DNA from: Mangifera indica
Lineage: Eukaryota > Streptophyta > Magnoliopsida > Sapindales > Anacardiaceae
Length of the DNA stretch: 64,000 nt
Assembly (NCBI RefSeq): GCF_011075055.1
Contig: NC_058139.1
Span: forward strand, 16,513,584-16,577,583
Direction: 5' to 3'
In this document: positions 1 to 12,232 of the stretch, piece by piece
Layout of the letters: every line of letters starts with the position of its first letter
Numbering within the stretch: position 1 is the first letter of the stretch
Notes under the pieces: model-generated
Database searches by the model: none
The model's input: the letters and a program-made list of their open reading frames with translations, nothing else
Told to the model about the DNA's origin: nothing
Program-made: the position numbers and the translations under genes

Positions 1-963
1 GCTCACTCATATGAGCAATCATCTTTGGTGTTGAAAGAGTGAGCAAAGATGAGACAATATTCTTGAGAAAAGTAGCACTGAGAGAGTATGCTAATGAGAG
101 ACAAATTTCGCAAGAAGAGATTTGTCAAAGTTAAAATGTTACCTTGATAATCGATAAAGATAAGGTCATAGATAGATTCATTTAAAAATAACCAATTTGG
201 ATTTCCTACATCCAAATAACTTGTGAATATCAGATGTGAGTTTTTAATATGAAAAAATTCTTGTAAGTGTGAAGATTATTAAAAACTCAAGTTAAAAACT
301 GAGTACAACAACTGAACTAAAATATGTACAATGTTGGTAATAATATTTATGGAGAATATACATTGTAGTACATGATTCATGCCATATTTGCATAAGAAAG
401 ACAACCAGTTAAAGTAGTAAGAAAATGAATCCCTACTTCCTCATTGTATGAGACTTTATGAGGTTTACCTCATACTGGTACCCTTTAACTCTTTACTATT
501 GTTTGATGTTTACTCTTAGTGTTGCTATCTTAGCTAAACACCTATGACACATACGATTAATCTATGAAATATGACTAGAAAATGAGTTAAATTTAAATTG
601 AGAATTTCAAGTATAAAAGGAAGACTTATATATTACGTGATTCTATTATTCGACGATCATGTCACTTATATGGGAGAATGAACTTGATCATGGATGCAAA
701 GGAGAATAACACAATGATAAAGGATGGATTAAAATGAGCTAATGTTATTGAATAAGTCTAGGTACTGCAAGCCTAACACCTTATTATGTTGTATTCAACT
801 TAAAATGGTTATGTTATTCCTAACAAATGCATAGTATTTAACTCTCAAATGTAGGTTATTCGCGAGATTGCATGACACATTTGCAATTATAAAAAATACT
901 ATCATCTAGGATTTTTAAGTCTAAGTATTTGGTTCGGATTTTTCATCATATATAAGTAGGAGA
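1..963 (+). mobile_element. 3' internal part of a Copia element (Copia-2, copy A)
   Basis: This stretch runs off the left edge of the window. It matches, in reverse complement, the interior of the complete Copia-2 element at 46850-47830. For example, the text around 1-230 (gctcactc... through the CCAAATAACTTGTGAAT stretch) is recognisably the inverse of 47580-47830. No open frame survives; in the complete copy the corresponding region lies downstream of the RNase H motifs, so it is 3' untranslated or terminal pol sequence. It leads directly into an LTR at 964. The assignment rests on sequence similarity within the window, judged by eye. Confidence 0.75.
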
Positions 964-1337
964 TATTAGGTCTGAGTCCACCCATGGTAGATTGACCCGA
1001 CTCGATTTTATTAAAACCATCAAATAACAATTATATGGCAATTGGGTAACAATTGGACTATCATATATATGTCAAAAATTGCACCCAACAAGATGAATGA
1101 CACCATTTTAAAAAACAAAAGAAAAATTTTTCTTCTCCATGGAACCTAAAACACAAATAGATCATGTCTCCTAAAAGAAATACAGTATATGGGCAAATGG
1201 GGCCATAAAAACGACACATGTCAATGCCTCACAGCGTATTTGAATTATGCAGAAACAAAAATGCAGAGTCAAATAAGCCAATTTATGTTTACAGTATTCA
1301 TAGAATTGATTTTTGGCATGTTTAAATATTTCCAATA
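964..1337 (+). repeat. LTR of Copia-2 copy A
   Basis: The LTR begins TATTAGGTCTGAGTCCACCC and ends near TTTCCAATA. It aligns with the reverse complement of the two LTRs of the complete element (46429-46849 and 52544-52914). Conserved blocks are the start, the ACAATTGGAC(T)ATCATATAT region, the GTCAATGCCTCACAGCGTATTTG region and the GGCATGTTTAA end. It is more diverged than the complete element's LTRs are from each other, so it is an older copy. The right boundary is soft, and I find no clear target duplication because the left end of the element lies outside the window. Confidence 0.7.
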
Positions 1338-1483
1338 GCTCGAGAACAATCTTATGGTTTAGAGAAGGGTGGAAGTTCTCTTTGGCAACTAGGTTTTTGT
1401 GTAAATTAATTGTTTTATGTAAGTCAAAATATAAACACGTTTTTCATAAGAACCCAAGTGTATATTATGCATGGAATATATTA

Positions 1484-1594
1484 ATCCCATAATTTTAGTG
1501 CTAAAATCATGGGTGCAAATTGGGTGGAACAAAATCCCCAAATATTTTAATCCTATGATTTTAGCAATCAACTAAAATCATGAATGCAATTTTG
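1484..1594. repeat. Duplicated palindromic unit
   Basis: Two adjacent units each contain an inverted repeat of the form AATCCYATRATTTTAG ... CTAAAATCATRRRTGCAA. One lies at about 1484-1525 and the other at about 1550-1594. The units are direct repeats of each other. They sit in otherwise unassigned sequence between the Copia-2 LTR and the Copia-1-type LTR. Either a miniature element or a local duplication would explain them. Confidence 0.4.
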
Positions 1595-1649
1595 GATAGG
1601 ATAAGATGTTGTCTTACTTTAATTTAAATTTTGAAATATTTGACTAGGA

Positions 1650-2824
1650 TATGATTCATCCAACTAGATAAACTTGATCTTATCAATTCTCGTAAACACT
1701 TCTAACCTTTAGGATTACACTAAGGTCCCAAAATACAATAAAATATATTTCAAGTCTATAAACCTTTCCAAGGCTCTAGATTCTCCATCTAAAATCTAAA
1801 TCGAAACTAACTTGGATAATCCTTATGCTTCCTGAGTTCAACAACTCCCTTTATATGTGACCTATAAGCTCTCTACTAAATCGATAGTGATTGAATTCAT
1901 ATTAAGCTCTCAACTTGAAATCCATTCGGACACAGATCAAGGATCATGAGCACCTGATTAGTAAAGGTCAACATGTGACTTCTTTTAACCTATTAATGAC
2001 ATGATTACTCCTAAAATTCGATCCTTTTGTCATACAATATCTCTTCAAGCTAAGATGCAAATTAATTGTCTTCTGTAAGATTCCTCGAATAACATAGATA
2101 GACTTTTGTTAATGACTGGATAATATTGAATCAAGCATCAACTTAATTCCACTGTGATCACAAATTTAATTAGCCCTTGACATCCGTTAATAAGCCCTAA
2201 CTAAAATATCAATTCCCATGCTTGAGAGTGACAAATTCTTTATTAATCCACATAGCTTTTGCATAGATCTTAATATAGCCAATCACCATCTTTTTAGCAA
2301 TTTTCTAACTATACTACATTGGGCTAGTGTCAAATCATATCAATCTTTACATAAGATGGTCCGATAATCTCAAGTCTAAAGATCATATATACTTCTGTTC
2401 ACTGAGAGGATAATTTCTATAAGCACTAGAGTAGACATCCATATGGAATCCTCTTGACGGGTTAGTCTAGTAGACATACTACAATGTGCCCCCATGTGTT
2501 GCACCAAGTCATCAACAAACAATTTTCTCATCATCTTTTGATGAGATGTTTAACACTATGATAACTCTATTACTATTACTTGTGCCCTTAGTTATGATAA
2601 CATCATAGTTACCGATGTTTTAAGAGTAATCGCCTAATAGGAATAGAAGGTTCTCATAATCGGGTGTTGAGCACTGATACTATCGTCATGGTTCAACCAT
2701 TTCTAGGATAATTATCCATTTAATATAATATACAAATAATATAAATACCAATTTTATTAATTCAATATAAAAAATTACATTAAATGTTAATTATGATGAT
2801 TGGCCTTAGGGCACTGCCCTAACA
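1650..2824 (-). repeat. Diverged LTR fragment of the Copia-1 family
   Basis: This aligns colinearly with the Copia-1 LTRs at 3940-6016 and 12233-14065. Shared blocks include the CATACAATATCTCTT stretch, the CATATGGAATCCTCTTG region, the TGATGAGAT...CACTATGATAACTCTAT block, and the terminal ...GCCCTAACA, the same end as the 14065 LTR. Its left limit is unclear: similarity fades before about 1650, and 1338-1650 is unassigned. Immediately after 2824 a Gypsy reverse-transcriptase tail begins, so this LTR probably sits inside that Gypsy element. Confidence 0.6.
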
Positions 2825-3939
2825 TAATCTTTATTGATTATTCCAGTATATTAGGACTTGAGTGGAGCATGAGCAACACTTAAGGGCCCTCTTATAGATT
2901 AAGGGATATGTAGTTTTATGCCAAATTTTTTAAATGTGAGTCCTTGTTTGACAAGGTGGCATTCATTGGACATGTGGTTTTAATAAATAGCATCACGGTG
3001 GACTTGAGCAAGATAGAGGTTATGTTAGAATGGTAGAGGCCAAAGATAGCTAAGGAGGTTCAAAGTTCCTTAAGTTGGCAAACTACTATAGACAATTTGT
3101 AGAGGGTTTTGCTTAGTAAGCTTAGTCACTGATTGAGTTAACTCAAAGAGATACTTTATTCAGATGGTATGAATTTTGTGAAGAGTTTCTAGGAGATTGA
3201 CATCGACTCCTATTTTGACACTACTAAAGGTGAGGAGTATCATATTTATATAGACTTAGGAGTAGCATTGATGCAGAAAGGTAAGGTGATTGCAAATACC
3301 TCTTGCCAGTTGAAGGATTATGAGACTAGGTATCCTACACATGATCTTGAGTTGGTAGTTGTGGTTTTCACATTAAAATTATGGCAACATTATTTGTGCT
3401 AGGGTTAAGAGTAATATCTACATGAATTACAAGAGTTTCAAGTATTTTTTTACCCATAAGGAGTTTAATATAAGATAGAGAAGATGGTTGGAATTAGTTA
3501 AGTACTATGACTGTGAGATCATATACCACTTAGGTAAGGCCAATGTAGTTGTAGATGCCCTAAATAGAAACGACATGTTATCCTAGATTACTACTCAATA
3601 AGAGTTACAATAAGAGAAGTAAAAAGTGAATCAAAATGGTTACAAGGTTTTTAGCAAGTTTTAAGATCAAGTCTACCTTTCTAGATAAGATCTATATATA
3701 TGAATCTAATAGTTGATAACTGGTATGTACAAATGAGGCAAAAAGTTATCGAGGGTATCAAAACAGATTATAGTATGGTTGATTACATTTTAAGATCCAT
3801 AGGTTAGGTATGTGTTCCCTGAGATGAGAGTTTGAAGATCAAGATCCTCACAGAAGCACATAGTTTCCTTTACACTACCCATCTTGAGAGTGTAAAGATG
3901 TATCAGGATATGAAGAGACCATTCTAGTGGTCATGTATG
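2825..3939 (+). pseudogene. Ty3/Gypsy pol fragment: RT tail, RNase H, start of integrase
   Basis: Conceptual translation in shifting + frames gives the order expected of Gypsy pol. First comes a FID-type remnant of the RT catalytic motif at about 2830. It is followed by FYAKFFKCE and DKVAFIGHVV (2915-2985), then VDLSKIEVMLEW. The RNase H segment reads [19 protein letters not shown] and [19 protein letters not shown] (3270-3400). Later come DHIPLR-type tether remnants and the integrase zinc-domain text KMYQDMKR with WSCM at 3895-3939. Many stops and frameshifts are present, so it is dead. The reading resumes at 14066, after the nested Copia-1 element. Confidence 0.85.
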
Positions 3940-4525
3940 TGTTGGGAATTTGCAACCTTTGGGCAGTGGCATAACGTTTAAGATTTTCAATTAATGCACA
4001 AACATACCTCAAAAAACCCATTTTGGATCGACCTTGTAAGATAATTAATTCACAAACATACTATTAACATATATAGGGTGTTTATAGAATATACTTGTGT
4101 AAAAACAATTTCTTTGGCTTTCATTAATTTAGATAAATTATGAAGTCACCCCCATAACTCAGAAAAGATTTGAACCTCGGTATTTATAAAAAGCACAAAT
4201 CAAATTAGAGACTAAAATCATACTCGAAGGTTGCTAAGGCTTGAGCATGATTTGTGATTTTTTATGAAAGCTATGACAATGGAAAAAAGGCCACATTTAT
4301 TGATATGTTTGTGTCTAGCCTTTTTCCATCCCTTTATATATGTGCCATAACTTCTTCCATTAGAAAGAAAGAAAGAAATATGCACCCCACATTTTGTGCA
4401 CAAAATTCATGTGAGAAGATGTCTACGTATACATATATACACATACACTTACATGGGCCTATCCGTGAATTTCACTTTGAAATTCATAGATACTCGTATA
4501 TTATATATAATATTATATTTATATA

Positions 4526-4568
<43 letters not shown>

Positions 4569-6016
4569 TATTATTTGATTTAATTTTTTATTTATTCTTA
4601 TAGCTTATATGAATTATTAAAGGGCTTAGATTTATCCAATTGGATAAATCCAATCCGATCCTATATTTTCTCATATATAATTCTAACCATTCATAATTAT
4701 TTTACCTTAGTCCTTAAGTATCATAAAAAATACTAAGTCGATAGTAATCGAATTCGTATTAGGCTCTCAACCTGGCAACTATCCAGACTAGGGTTGGACT
4801 TGAATAAAGCCTATTTAAGCTCAAGCTCGAGCTCAGCTCGAATGAGCCTGAAACGAGTCAGCCCTATACGAGCTTGATTGAGCTTGAGCTTGAGCTTAAG
4901 CTACTAGCTAAATTTTCTAATTAAAAATTTTGATACAAAACGAGATCGTTTTGATCAATATGTATTAAAATGACGTCATTTTAATAACGAAAAATGAGTC
5001 AAATCGAATTTGAGCTAAGTTTGAGCTTAGCTTTCACGAGCTTGAAGAGCTCGAGCTTGGCTCGGCTCAGCTCAAATCCAACCCTAATCCAAACACAAAC
5101 TAAAAGCAGCCTTTAGCAAGACATTATGACCACTTGATTAGTAGAGTGTCTGCATATGACTTTTTAACCTATCAATGATACAATTGCTTGTACGATTCAA
5201 TTCTTACATCATACGATATCTCTTTGAGGCTGAGGTATAGATGAATTGTCTCCCTTAGGAATCCTTGAGTTACATAAACTGATTTCTGCCAACGACTAAA
5301 AAAAATATTGGATTGAGTATCAACTCAATCCTATTAAAGCCATAGATTTAATTTATCATTGTTATACATCAAAGAGCCTTAATTGAGATATCAACTTTAG
5401 TGCTTGGGAGTGACGAATCCTCTGTTGATTCACCATAGTCTTCATACAAATCTCAATATAGCTAATCATAACCTTTCTAGTAATCCTTTATCTAGACTAC
5501 ATGGGGTTGATGTCAAATTTATCGATCTTTGCATAAGACCTCAAGTTTAAAGATAACATGTACCTCCATTATTAAGAGGATGAATTTCATAAACATTAAA
5601 ACAATCATCCATATGGATTTTCTAGGTGGGTCAGTCCGATGAACACATCTATAATATGTACCTATATGTTGTTTCAAGCTATTAATAAATAACTTTGACA
5701 CATGAGAACTGCCATTATCTTTTAATAAGATCATTAATACTATGATAACTCAATTATTATTACTCGTGCCCTTAGTCATAGTAATATCAAAGTTACGGAT
5801 GTTTTAAGAACAACCACTTAATAAGCACATAGAGTTCTTATGATCAGGTACCGAGCATTGATCCCCTCGTCATAGTTTAACCGTTCTTAAGACATTTACT
5901 TGAGCATATATTAATATGTTTTATAGACAAAAAATGCCACAGTAAGTTTCAAATATGACTTTTATTAATAAACTTGTATTGTTATGGGGATGAGCTCTAA
6001 GATACCAATCCCAACA
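3940..6016 (-). repeat. 3' LTR of Copia-1 (left copy)
   Basis: It runs TGTTGGGAATTTGC ... CCAATCCCAACA, with matching inverted ends. It aligns with 12233-14065 along most of its length, including an (AT)n tract at about 4528-4563 that corresponds to the (TA)n tract at about 12841-12868. Two differences stand out. A 298-bp miniature element is inserted at 4789-5086, and roughly 150 bp present in the right LTR around 12935-13080 is missing near 4725. Confidence 0.85.
4789..5086. mobile_element. hAT-type MITE inside the Copia-1 left LTR
   Basis: The element starts TAGGGTTGGACTTGA and ends with the inverse TCAAATCCAACCCTA, so its termini are inverted repeats, and it is rich in GAGCTTGAGCTCGAG-type self-complementary sequence. 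It is flanked by ATCCAGAC (4781-4788) and ATCCAAAC (5087-5094), an 8-bp target duplication with one mismatch, which is the size expected for hAT insertions. The corresponding site in the partner LTR (about 13122-13140) is empty. No coding capacity is visible. Confidence 0.85.
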
Positions 6017-6248
6017 ATCTTCTACTTGCACTAAATCTAATCATCCATGCAAACAACATCGGATGACCACATGTGCCCATCATTACTTCTATTGCAATAG
6101 AGCATTCACTGATACACTTTGTTTATGCAGTTTTTAAAAGGTTAACTAACCTTTGTTCTAGACAACGTGAAAAGGTGAAATCATCAAAGTATGCAATTAG
6201 ATCGTTTGATGTGACCATGACTCCATAAAAGATCTATTTAGTACTAAC
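6017..6248 (-). other. Copia-1 interior, 3' end with polypurine-like junction
   Basis: On the minus strand this is the last interior segment before the 3' LTR. It ends in a purine-rich tract (AGTAGAAGAT) abutting TGTTGGG. No protein-like reading is visible. It is interrupted at 6249 by a hAT element; the last 8 bases, GTACTAAC, are that element's target site. Confidence 0.65.
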
Positions 6249-7389
6249 CAAGGTTTTCATAACCGGACCGAAATAAAAACCGTTTTAAGTACCGGTTTCG
6301 GTCGGACCGGTTGGACCGTTTGGATCGGTCGATTGGACCGGAATTACAGTTTTATGTAAAAACATAAAAAAAATTATGTCTAATTAGTAATTACATATAT
6401 TTGACACATTAAATTTTATACTATGCATACTTTTCAGTTTTCATAATTAACAAAATATATACATTATTAAACATAAATGTAATAAGTAATAACAATTAAC
6501 TTTACATCAAAACAAAATATATGCATTAAACAAATCTAATTCTATAAACACATACATTATTAATTGTTACAACATATATCTTACCATAGAAAACAATTAT
6601 ATCCAATATGAATAATATTATATGTTCTTATTTTGTATATATAATTTTATACATATTTATATATATATTATTATATAATTTAATATTATTTTTATCCATC
6701 CATGTAAAGTAGATAATTGTAAGTTATGATAAAGCAAGTATCTCTGCATGATTCACCAACCAAACAAAACGCACCTTAGTCAGGCAAAAAATCAAACACA
6801 AGGTGGGCAAATCTTCACATGATATTCAACAAACACATAACCACAAACCTCCCACAACTGAAAATGCCGAAATCAAACACCCACAGAATTCAACCAATCT
6901 CCAGCAATCATAAGCGAAAACCAATACAACTTCTATCCCAATTCAAATATAAAATCTAAAAGCACAACTGCATTCTCTTTCAATATATGATTTTTGTGTT
7001 TGCTTCCGGTCGTGGCTGCTGGAAGAGCAAGTTTCTGTTCCTGCGATGATCGTCGGTTTCTGGACGCCACATCCAGCTCCATCTGTGCAGTCGTTGTTGC
7101 CTCTCCGACCACCACCACAGTCGTCTGACCATCATCCTTCGATCTTTGATACTCGTCATCCACCACGTTGTTGTTCCTCTCTCACGATAATTTGAGGTTT
7201 TGCAGTTGGGTTTTGTGGAACTGCCTAGACCGGTTTGGACCGCGGTTTAGGTTCGAATCGGAGGTTCAACCGCGGTCCAATCTGATTTCAACCTTATACC
7301 GGTTCTGCCTTCAATGGTACTTGGCTACAGTACCGGTTCACAGATCAACCGATTCGATCGGTTGGTTCGGTCCGGTTTTTAAATCCTTG
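6249..7389. mobile_element. Non-autonomous hAT-type element with perfect 8-bp target duplication
   Basis: The termini are CAAGGTTTTCATAACCGGAC on the left and, in reverse complement from the right, CAAGGATTTAAAAACCGGAC. The identical octamer GTACTAAC flanks both sides (6241-6248 and 7390-7397). Subterminal DNA on both ends is dense in CCGGTT/GGACCG motifs, far more GC-rich than its surroundings. The interior has no transposase. A 77-codon minus-strand frame (6933-7166) is open but resembles nothing I recognise. An 8-bp duplication and CA-starting inverted repeats are typical of hAT non-autonomous elements. Confidence 0.85.
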
Positions 7390-7397
7390 GTACTAAC

Positions 7398-10300
7398 AAC
7401 ACCAAATTAATAATGCTAGAAGTCAATTTTACAATCTAATATGTTGTTTAAAACCTGTATTTGAATACCTTATACTCAGTTTTCAATTTAGAATTGATTC
7501 AACATTTATACGATCTGTCTTTTTGAATTAATATTCATTATTTTCAACCAGATTTATTGTATGTTACTATTCCTCATTTAGTGACTTCATCGTTCAAGAT
7601 CTTAGAAATTATCCATATTCCATTTTTGGAAATTAAGGATGTTTCCAAGTGTGTCATCCAATGATGCCTATTTGGATACAACTGATATTTCTAAAAGATT
7701 GAGACATCAACTTTGAGTGTATATCATGATATTCATGATCATTCTAATAGCCGACGCTAATAGAAATCTAATCATCTCTGTCTCTCAATTTATATGTTTA
7801 GTGACACATAATCTAAGAGAGGCATGTATCATCATAATGAAAAAGAATCCTTTCAGATTCTTATTTACTAAATCCCTTCACCCTTCCTCTATTATAAACA
7901 CTTCAACTTAAATGTAGTAGTTTATACGATCTACAATAATATATCAAGTAAGGATATAAACAATCTAGTTTAAGTTTTTATTTGAAGGATTACGTGGTTA
8001 CCCAAGTCTTGTTATATTAGTTGCAAATTTCACATTTAATTCTGAAATGTTTATCGACATACAAATATGCAATGTCAGAATCGTTATTGTACTCTCATAA
8101 GCTTTTGTATACAAATTTCATATTCATCATTATAAAAATAAAAGATTTTATGGTTTTATTTGTATGAATATTTCTAGATTTCAACATTCATATGAGTTTT
8201 TACAAGAACTCATCAACTTACATACCCAACTAACTCTTTTTCAAGGTTAATACCGTTGGTTGTGATACGATCATAACCATTTTAGGTTTTTCCATTAGAA
8301 CTGCTCTTGACAATTAATTGTCAAACATGTAATGATATGCAACAACTATGAGTGTATCTAGATTTTAGCATCACTTGTAGGTCTCAAATTTCAATGTCAC
8401 AAATGACCAGTGTATTTATCAAAAGTTATATGAATTTTAATTCTTATAAACTTATAACATAACTCATCTTTCCTACATGATTTTGTATACTTAGACTGAT
8501 TACTCGTCCCTATATAAAATAAGTTATTTTTGTTGTGATGTACTTATTAGCACATCATTTGCTTTGTGTGTCTTTCTTATGACGTAGAACTCAATTAAGT
8601 TTTATTATCCTCCCACTTGATCTTTTAAAGAATGACATTTAAAAGAATCTTCCAAAACAAATTGTAAAACCTATTTGATACCAGAAGAGCAATATTCTTA
8701 AATCTCCTTTAGAATATCATACAAAATAATCTATTTAGCATATGGTTCAACTAACTTAAGTTAATTTCTTAAAATTAGTGTCACTACCATTGTTAAATAA
8801 TAATTAGACTTCAATCCAATGCATACAACACATATAAAATGTGTTATACTTATAGACATAAACGTGAGTTACAATCATTAAAGTATTATCTTAGAACATT
8901 TAGTAGGTATTAAAACTTCCACTACACCTCAATATTAAATAAAACCATCTGTCTTATGCATTCATCTCTTTGGTTTAACCCAAGTGATTGAATACACATG
9001 TTAACGAATTCTTTATTCTTTCTTGAATTCTTTGAATTTCTTTAAGGCATTCAGATTCGTATTTATGAAGATCTACAAATCATATTCATTGGAATATCTA
9101 ATGAATAAGATGAAATTCAAAATTTAATTTGTTTGACGTAAACTATTAATTCTCATTGTTTAGACGAAATTCAACAATAAAATGATACTCCCACTGAAAA
9201 CAATGAAAAGCTGACATGATCATTTTTGTCTAAAAACATAACTAGTATCCATCATTCAATAACAATCTAATGAATCAAAATTCCAATCATGACTCGATCT
9301 TCCATGTCGAATTATTGGTCTAAATTAATTTATATGATCGAAAATTCTTGAAATAATCATAGTAATAAATCTATCAGAAGTTTTATTTTTGAAAAATATT
9401 ATAGCTAGTTTTTATTTTTTTTCATCTTCCTCGCAAGCTAGAATGAATACATAAATCCTACAACTAATATGGCATGCATGTGCTGCATTTCCAACTTATA
9501 AGTCCACTTCTTCTCTTGGCTAGCATCCATTATGCCTCAGTTTCTTCACATCAAACAGACGTGAGAATTTAAATCTCATGTTAAACAGTCTGAGATTTCT
9601 AGAAAATGTTCAATTCTCAATCTTACCTAAAGTTGAAGATTCAATCTTCCTTCTTTCATTAGTTAGAAAGGTTTTGTAGTGTTTGCTTCAGTGGCTAAAC
9701 TTACCACATCAAAAGCAAATTGCCTTGCTTTTCCCAACTATGCCCTTATGAGAGTTTAGTGTGTTCTGGCATAGGTTATGATTCAGAATTTAGTTAGGCA
9801 TCAACTTTACTTCTTTCTTCCTCTATTTTCAAACAAGCTTCGACCTATTTAGCCATTCTTATATGTATGTTAGCATTCACAACCATCTTATAAAACCTTC
9901 AATGAATTCTTCCTTATTATCCTTCAGAAAGTCCATAATGAACTTAGTGTAGGATTAAACATCATGTTATAAAAACGAGACAACATGGTTAAACGTCATG
10001 TTATTCATCATACGCGAGTCTAGATTTTTGGCCCTTTCAATCAATTTAATTATATTAAACACATGAGTTCCATTCTCCACTCCGTCATCTATTTTCATAT
10101 TTCTTGCAAGGATTAAATTCCTTCATTTCAATGCTAAGTTTGGGCACAACTGATAAATCTTGTGTGACAATATACAAGATTCTTTTCTCTTCCAGTACAA
10201 TCTATAGACATCGATATCAATCGAGGTGATTTGTATCAAACCCAAACTCATTCTCGAATATTTTTTCAATCGATAGGTCCTGTGTTGAATTTATTCTACA

Positions 10301-12217
10301 AAACTAAGAATAATGTCATATTTTAATTTTATATTTATTTGATATGGTCTTTTTTCAAATAAATGCTCTTACTATTTTATTCAAACCAATAGCCCTCTCT
10401 ATTGGACTTGGGAAATCCTAGTGGACTTTTAGTGGGTCGAGATCACATTGAATTAATTGTCCCCGTCGTTTTGACAAACAAGTTCAAATTAACAAATTAG
10501 GTAGGTTAATTAAACCAATCATAAAAATCCACGATATAATTCAGCAATTACGCATGAATCAATCATGAGATATCAATTGTGATTCTTGGTTTCAGTAGGG
10601 TGGATCACCTATGCAATAATAATTGCATGTCCCTAACTTTATCTCTAATACATTTTCACCTTCGCTTTAACGAACAAGTTAGGTATACTAGTTAAGTCGG
10701 ATCCAATACAAACAATCACACGATCTTCCACCTAGTAAAAATGTACTCTTCGCTTTGGCAAACAAGGTTCTAACAAACAAGGGCTTGCCTTGAGGCATCA
10801 TATTGGAAGACATTTGATTATTTTCGATTATATATATATTTAAGGGATTTATTATTATCTCACCAATTTTAGTTATTTAGCATATGAGGTGATTATTCAA
10901 AAAAATAAAACCTAACATACATATAACAATGTAAATTAAACGTATCGGTATACAACTTTAACTAACGTCAATCCTCTTGATTTATAAGGGGTTGACTGGT
11001 CAACCTAGGTCATGCTCTTCGAGTCTTTAATAATTCCTTCATCTTTAGTCTTCAATTGTACATAGTTTTGTTTCCTAATTATAATTTTTCTAATAATAAA
11101 AAATTAAATCCTATTCTAATTTTACAATCGTAAAACAAAAACTTCGAGTTACATTCGAGGAGAGTTAGATAAGAAAAAAAGTACAATAGAACTTTAAATA
11201 AGGTAGGCCATGCAAGTCTTATTTTAATTATTATAAACCCAAAAATAAAAATAAAAGCATTCATAAGGTTTTTAAGCTGTTTACTAGGCACCATATATAT
11301 ACAAACATAATACATCATAATCAAAATTAAAATGAATTAATTTTGAATATTTTACCCGAGTATCAATTTACATTTTAGTCCTTCAAATATTTCATAATTG
11401 CATTGCAACCCCAAGGTCAAGAAAATCTTAATTCAATCTCAATTCAACAAAACAAGACTAAATTGATTTTTTCCACTTTGTTGGGTATGTAAGTAAAGTG
11501 TCCAGTCATACACCTGAAATTCAAGAAAATTCCAAAAGAATGCATAACTGGAGAACCTGACTAAAAATCGCAGGCACGCTTATAAATCATGCAAGGGCAC
11601 GACTTTGACATAGGATGTCAGCCGTGCTTGGCAACACTATGTTAGGATGGTGTCGAGGAAGATGCCAGCCAACCACCCTATGCATGGTTAGGAGCCAAGC
11701 ATGCATGGCATTTTTCAAGTCTAAATTTTCTAGATTTTTCTTATGATAGAGAAACCAAAAAATTCTCCAATTTTTGGTAAGCCACGTCACTAGGGTGAGG
11801 GAATATGTCACATAAACCATCCTCACACCAACAAAAACCTTCAAAGCACATAACAATGCAATTTGAAGGCAATTTCTTGCAACTACACAAAATCAATGGT
11901 CAATCAACTGAATTTTAAATAGCCTGCATAATTCAACAATATCAAGCAAAATTTCAAGAGAGTAAAACTCAATAAATCTAATACAAATTAACATTTTTTA
12001 CATGGCATCAAACAAATTGTGACAACAAAACATCAGCCAATAATTTAAATTAATAATAGCATCAATTATAAAATTGTAACAACAATTTTATAAAAGTTAA
12101 TTATAAATTTTATAACAACAAAAAAAAAATCAATATCAACAATTAAAAATATATATATATATACAATTGAATTAAATAAATTGATAGTTATAATTTTGTG
12201 AATTAATTTTTCAAGGT
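7398..12217 (-). other. Copia-1 interior, heavily decayed
   Basis: No long open frame remains. Two recognisable motifs are annotated separately at 8980-9760. At 10430-10790 the short motif CGCTTTRRCRAACAAG recurs three times in what should be gag or leader sequence. The minus frame at 11587-11856 (89 codons) lies in the leader region between primer site and gag, resembles nothing known to me, and is probably fortuitous. The segment from about 11890 to 12217 is very A-rich. Confidence 0.55.
8980..9760 (-). pseudogene. Copia gag zinc-knuckle and integrase remnants
   Basis: Reading the minus strand, about 9730-9675 gives a decayed CCHC knuckle, CF*CGKFSH*SKHY, with two stops inside the C-x2-C-x4-H pattern. 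Further downstream on that strand, about 9090-9010 gives LNALKKFKEFKKE, resembling the Copia integrase stretch in which 'KFKEFK.E' precedes the conserved LRSDRGGEY region. The gag-then-integrase order agrees with a minus-strand Copia element. Stops and frameshifts are frequent and no protein could be made. This is motif-level evidence only. Confidence 0.55.
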
Positions 12218-12232
12218 TGACTCTAACACCAC
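12218..12232 (-). promoter_or_regulatory. Primer-binding site of Copia-1 (decayed)
   Basis: In reverse complement the bases following the 5' LTR end (CCTTACA) read GTGGTGTTAGAGTCAACC. This matches the plant Copia initiator-Met primer site TGGTATCAGAGC with a few transitions. Its position fixes the element's orientation as minus. Confidence 0.65.

Noticed and set aside
4254..4578. Open frames ending in Ile/Tyr repeats
   Set aside because: The C-termini are translations of the (AT)n tract in the Copia-1 LTR; similar frames at 12704-12904 in the partner LTR have the same origin.
11587..11856. 89-codon minus-strand frame in the Copia-1 leader
   Set aside because: No recognisable domain; position between primer site and gag and an unremarkable composition suggest chance.
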